From JABDNZ01 sp050049805 (lineage in GTDB: Bacteria > Gemmatimonadota > Gemmatimonadetes > Longimicrobiales > Gaopeijiaceae), in assembly GCA_050049805.1 (NCBI GenBank), contig JASFVN010000134.1, positions 1 through 10,898 of the forward strand: a stretch of 10,898 nt of DNA, read 5' to 3'. The translations under genes were made by a program, and so were the position numbers. Below the pieces are notes generated by a model. That model searched no databases. It saw nothing but the letters and a program-made list of their open reading frames with translations, and was not told the DNA's origin. This document shows positions 8,675 through 10,898 of the stretch, piece after piece (the first letter of the stretch is position 1; the number at the start of each line of letters is the position of its first letter).

Positions 8675-9718
8675 ATGAAGCACCGCCTCTCCGGAATCGG
8701 CGCCCTTGCGCTGGTAGCTGTGATCATGCCGACCAGCGTTGCTTCCCAGGGCAGCCCGCCTTCCGAGCTCTTCGCCTCTGACAGCGTCCTTCGCTTCACG
8801 CTGTCGGCCGATTTCCGTCAACTGAAGGACGACCGGTCCCAGGACAGCGAGGAACGCCCGGCGGTCCTCCGGATCTCGGGGACCGAGGGTGAGATGGTGG
8901 AGGTTCCCCTGAAGGTCAGGACCCGAGGCAGGTTCCGGCTTCAGAAGAACATCTGCTCTTTCCCCCCACTCCGCTTGAATTTTCAGGAGTCCCAGCCCAG
9001 GGGAACGGTCTTCGACGGCCAGGACAAATTGAAGTTGGTCTCCCATTGTCATGACCGTGAGAGCTTCGAGCAGAATGTCCTGGAGGAGTACCTCGCATAC
9101 CGGATCTACAATCAGCTTTCACCTGCCAGCTTCCAGGTACGGCCTGTAGAGATCAGCTACCTGGATTCAAGTGGGGAAGAGGATCCCATCACCAGGATGG
9201 GTTTCCTCATAGAGGACGAAGAGCAGTTGGCAGCCCGGATCGGTGGACTGCATCTGGAGATTCCCGGTGCCAGGGCCACAGCTTTCGAGCCCCAGCAGAT
9301 GGGCACCATGTTTCTCTTTCAGTACATGATTGGGAACATCGATTGGTCCACGGCAAACAGCCAGAACCTGAAGGTGTTCCGGGTCGGATCCGACCATTTC
9401 GCCGTCCCGTACGACTTTGACTGGTCAGGGTTGGTCGACGCACCCTATGCCGGGCCCTCACCCCTGACGGTGCGTCTGCACGGATCGGTGAGAGAGAGGC
9501 TGTACCTGGGCGTGTGCTGGGACGAGATCGATTTCGATGCCGTCTTTTCCCTTTTCGAAGAGCGGAAGGCCGGCATCTTCGAAGTCATCCAGCAGATCCC
9601 CGGCCTCTCCGAGTCCAACGCCCGTCGCGCTGCAGAGTACCTGGAGGAGTTCTACGAGTTCATCCAGGATCCGGATCGGGCGGAGGGAAGGCTGGGGAGG
9701 ATGTGCAAGGTCGGCTGA
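8675..9718 (+). CDS. Secreted CotH-like (atypical kinase fold) protein
   Basis: 347 aa from the ATG at 8675-8677. An in-frame ATG at 8663 (351 aa) lacks an RBS, whereas the second has GGACGAG just upstream and opens directly with a signal peptide (MKHRL...VASQ, about 1-24). The body contains 'VPLKVRTRGRFR', 'CSFPPLRLNF', 'DKLKLVSHC', 'EQNVLEEYLAYRIYN', 'GFLIEDEEQ', 'MIGNIDWSTANSQNLKVF' and 'PYDFDWSGLVDAPY'. The order basic strand, lysine (K118/K120), helix, N-x-D-W...N and D-F-D recalls CotH spore-coat kinases and related secreted kinase folds, where these Asp/Asn residues bind metal and ATP. I infer fold similarity; activity is not shown. Four cysteines remain in the mature part (C94, C125, C281, C344) and might form disulfides. 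It is widely met as 'hypothetical protein' in Gemmatimonadota and Bacteroidota. It ends at TGA 9716-9718, 39 bp before the convergent hydrolase stop. Confidence 0.8.
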   Translation: MKHRLSGIGALALVAVIMPTSVASQGSPPSELFASDSVLRFTLSADFRQLKDDRSQDSEERPAVLRISGTEGEMVEVPLKVRTRGRFRLQKNICSFPPLRLNFQESQPRGTVFDGQDKLKLVSHCHDRESFEQNVLEEYLAYRIYNQLSPASFQVRPVEISYLDSSGEEDPITRMGFLIEDEEQLAARIGGLHLEIPGARATAFEPQQMGTMFLFQYMIGNIDWSTANSQNLKVFRVGSDHFAVPYDFDWSGLVDAPYAGPSPLTVRLHGSVRERLYLGVCWDEIDFDAVFSLFEERKAGIFEVIQQIPGLSESNARRAAEYLEEFYEFIQDPDRAEGRLGRMCKVG

Positions 9719-9740
9719 CGGTCCCCAAAGCCTGCTCCCG

Positions 9741-9770
9741 CCCCTGGGTTCGGGTCGTCAACCCCAGGGG
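9741..9770. terminator. Possible bidirectional terminator hairpin between convergent genes
   Basis: CCCCTGGG (9741-9748) pairs with CCCAGGGG (9763-9770). Allowing one bulged C, the stem can extend through GTT/AAC. It overlaps the stop codon and last codons of the minus-strand hydrolase and begins 23 nt after the CotH-like stop. There is no T-run on either side, so efficient intrinsic termination is doubtful. Confidence 0.35.
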
Positions 9771-10867
9771 TAAGGGCCCTCCATGTCGACGCCCTTGGCC
9801 TCGAAAAGCAGCTCGATGAACCGCTCGTAAGAGGACCAACTGGTGGTCCGGTCGTACACGCTGTTGGTCTTGTGGGCGATGACCAGTTCCAATGCTGGGA
9901 GCACCGTGATCCACTGACCCATGGCACCTCGAGCGGTGTAGGCTCCTTCGAAAGGTCCTACGGCCCTTGGACCGTCCAAGATCCACCACATGTAACCGTA
10001 CCCGAGGTACCCCGACCGCCGTTGGACGGGGTTCATTTCTTCCAGGGGAGTGACGACGCTCACGATCTCCCTGGCCCAGTCTCGGGAGATCACCTGTTCT
10101 CCGTTCCAATTTCCCTCATTGAGCATCAAGAGGCCCAGGCGAGCCATGTCCCGGGTGGAGAAGTGCATGTGGTACGAAGGGTTCACCGAAATGGAGAGGT
10201 TCCCGCCCTTGCGGTGAACGCTCCGGTCCCAGTCCTCAAATTGGAGGGGAATGGCCAGTTGTGCCTGGAGCTCGTCGTAGATGTCCCGCTTCGTGAAGTA
10301 TTCGAAGGCCGCGCCGGCGGCGTTGAAATCCCAGTTGCTGTAGAGCATGTAGCTTCCGGGTTCCTGAGATCCCCGTTCCGGAGCTCGGGCCAGATCGTCC
10401 CCGCCGTTGGAGGCCGGATGGTACACGCCTGAGCGGGCCGTCACCAGGTGCCTCACCTTTGCCTGTTTTTCGATGTCCAGAAGGCCTCCGACATCGTCGA
10501 AGCCCATCTCCTCCAGGGTCATGTCCAGGTCGATGATCCCCCGTTCAACCCAGTCACCGTAGAGCATGGCCAGGATGCTCTTTCGGCAGGATGCAATGTA
10601 GGAGAGCTCCTGAATGTCCCCGAAGCTGAAGACGATTCGACCTCGGTCTACCACCACGATCCCCGTGGAGTTAGCGCTGTCCCTCACGAAGTCGGATGCT
10701 CTCCGAAGCCCCTCTTGGGCCCATCCGTAGCCTTCCAACTGGCCTCGTCGAACGACTTCCCACTCTTCTCCCGGGAACGTGGCGTCCGAGGGAGTCTGGC
10801 AAGAGGCAGAAAGGGGAAGTAAGAGGCAGAGAAGGAGGAACAAAAACAATCCGCGATGACGAATCAT
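9758..10867 (-). CDS. Serine hydrolase, class C beta-lactamase / penicillin-binding-protein fold, probable lipoprotein
   Basis: 369 aa from the ATG at 10865-10867, preceded on the minus strand by CCAGGAGATG (AGGAG about 9 nt before the start). The N-terminus is a strong signal, MIRHRG then an LFLFLLLCLLLPL core, ending LSASC with Cys23 as probable lipidation site (Ser at -3 is atypical). Catalytic motifs: SxxK as S93-C-R-K96 in 'SYIASCRKS'; YxN as Y176-S-N178 in 'YSNWDFNAAG'; and 'ARGAMGQWI' (about 312-320) where KTG or HxG would lie. The fit is to the broad COG1680 serine hydrolases (esterases, D-aminopeptidases, beta-lactamase relatives) of about 350-450 aa. Substrate cannot be told, and an antibiotic-degrading role is not implied. 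It acts outside the cytoplasm. Its promoter lies beyond the window edge. Confidence 0.92.
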   Translation of the reverse strand: MIRHRGLFLFLLLCLLLPLSASCQTPSDATFPGEEWEVVRRGQLEGYGWAQEGLRRASDFVRDSANSTGIVVVDRGRIVFSFGDIQELSYIASCRKSILAMLYGDWVERGIIDLDMTLEEMGFDDVGGLLDIEKQAKVRHLVTARSGVYHPASNGGDDLARAPERGSQEPGSYMLYSNWDFNAAGAAFEYFTKRDIYDELQAQLAIPLQFEDWDRSVHRKGGNLSISVNPSYHMHFSTRDMARLGLLMLNEGNWNGEQVISRDWAREIVSVVTPLEEMNPVQRRSGYLGYGYMWWILDGPRAVGPFEGAYTARGAMGQWITVLPALELVIAHKTNSVYDRTTSWSSYERFIELLFEAKGVDMEGPYPWG

Positions 10868-10898
10868 GACACATCTCCTGGATCGGGTTCTGGAGCCG

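Noticed and set aside
9716..9760. Possible selenocysteine readthrough at the CotH-like TGA, by analogy with the redoxin
   Set aside because: The downstream frame runs on as unstructured Pro/Gly-rich sequence antisense to the hydrolase, with no short conserved tail and no suitably placed SECIS-like loop. TGA is an ordinary stop here.
9758..10867. Antibiotic-resistance beta-lactamase
   Set aside because: The fold motifs are present, but the third motif is ARGAMGQ rather than KTG, and the sequence best fits the generic serine hydrolase group. Resistance cannot be claimed.

Overview
The window is GC-rich, densely coded bacterial chromosome. I read it as most likely Gemmatimonadota. The reasons are the glycine/glutamine-rich DUF4175-type protein, the lipoprotein with 'YEGWxV...STGKF' (RskA-like) repeats, and the set of exported hydrolases, a CotH-like protein and a redoxin. 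The phylum is inferred from protein style; there is no rRNA or other marker. I see no mobile element, CRISPR array or tRNA.

Layout. Positions 2-1738 (+) are the 3' part of a DUF4175-type coiled-coil protein with a poly-Gly run and a collagen-like Gly-X-Y tract. Converging on it is a minus-strand block read from 7619 down to 1804. It holds an 1133-residue CPBP-type intramembrane metalloprotease, an M24B aminopeptidase P-type peptidase, and a lipoprotein whose start codon overlaps the peptidase stop (ATGA). A 228-bp divergent region (7620-7847) carries a TATAAT promoter for a plus-strand exported redoxin at 7848. This is followed by a terminator and a secreted CotH-like protein (8675-9718). A convergent class-C beta-lactamase-fold serine hydrolase lipoprotein (9758-10867, minus) ends the window.

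The most important observation is at the 3' end of the redoxin. A standard reading stops at TGA 8460-8462, giving a protein that ends ...TRPYG. In-frame reading continues with GIKY and then TAG (8475-8477). From memory, members of this redoxin family end in PYGCSVKY, so the TGA falls exactly where the conserved C-terminal cysteine belongs. A hairpin, GGACTGAGTTCAGTCC (8477-8492), follows at the distance and with the loop G expected of a bacterial SECIS. A separate strong rho-independent terminator lies at 8503-8535. I therefore annotate the gene as a candidate exported selenoprotein with Sec205 near its C-terminus.

The second notable item is the CPBP protein. It is an internal tandem duplication: the first half carries a complete catalytic set (E425, E426, R430, H466, H504, D508), while the second half keeps the architecture but has lost those residues. 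Most genes here encode envelope or exported proteins (CPBP protease, two lipoproteins, redoxin, CotH-like protein), so the region is largely about the cell surface and periplasm, although the genes need not share one pathway.
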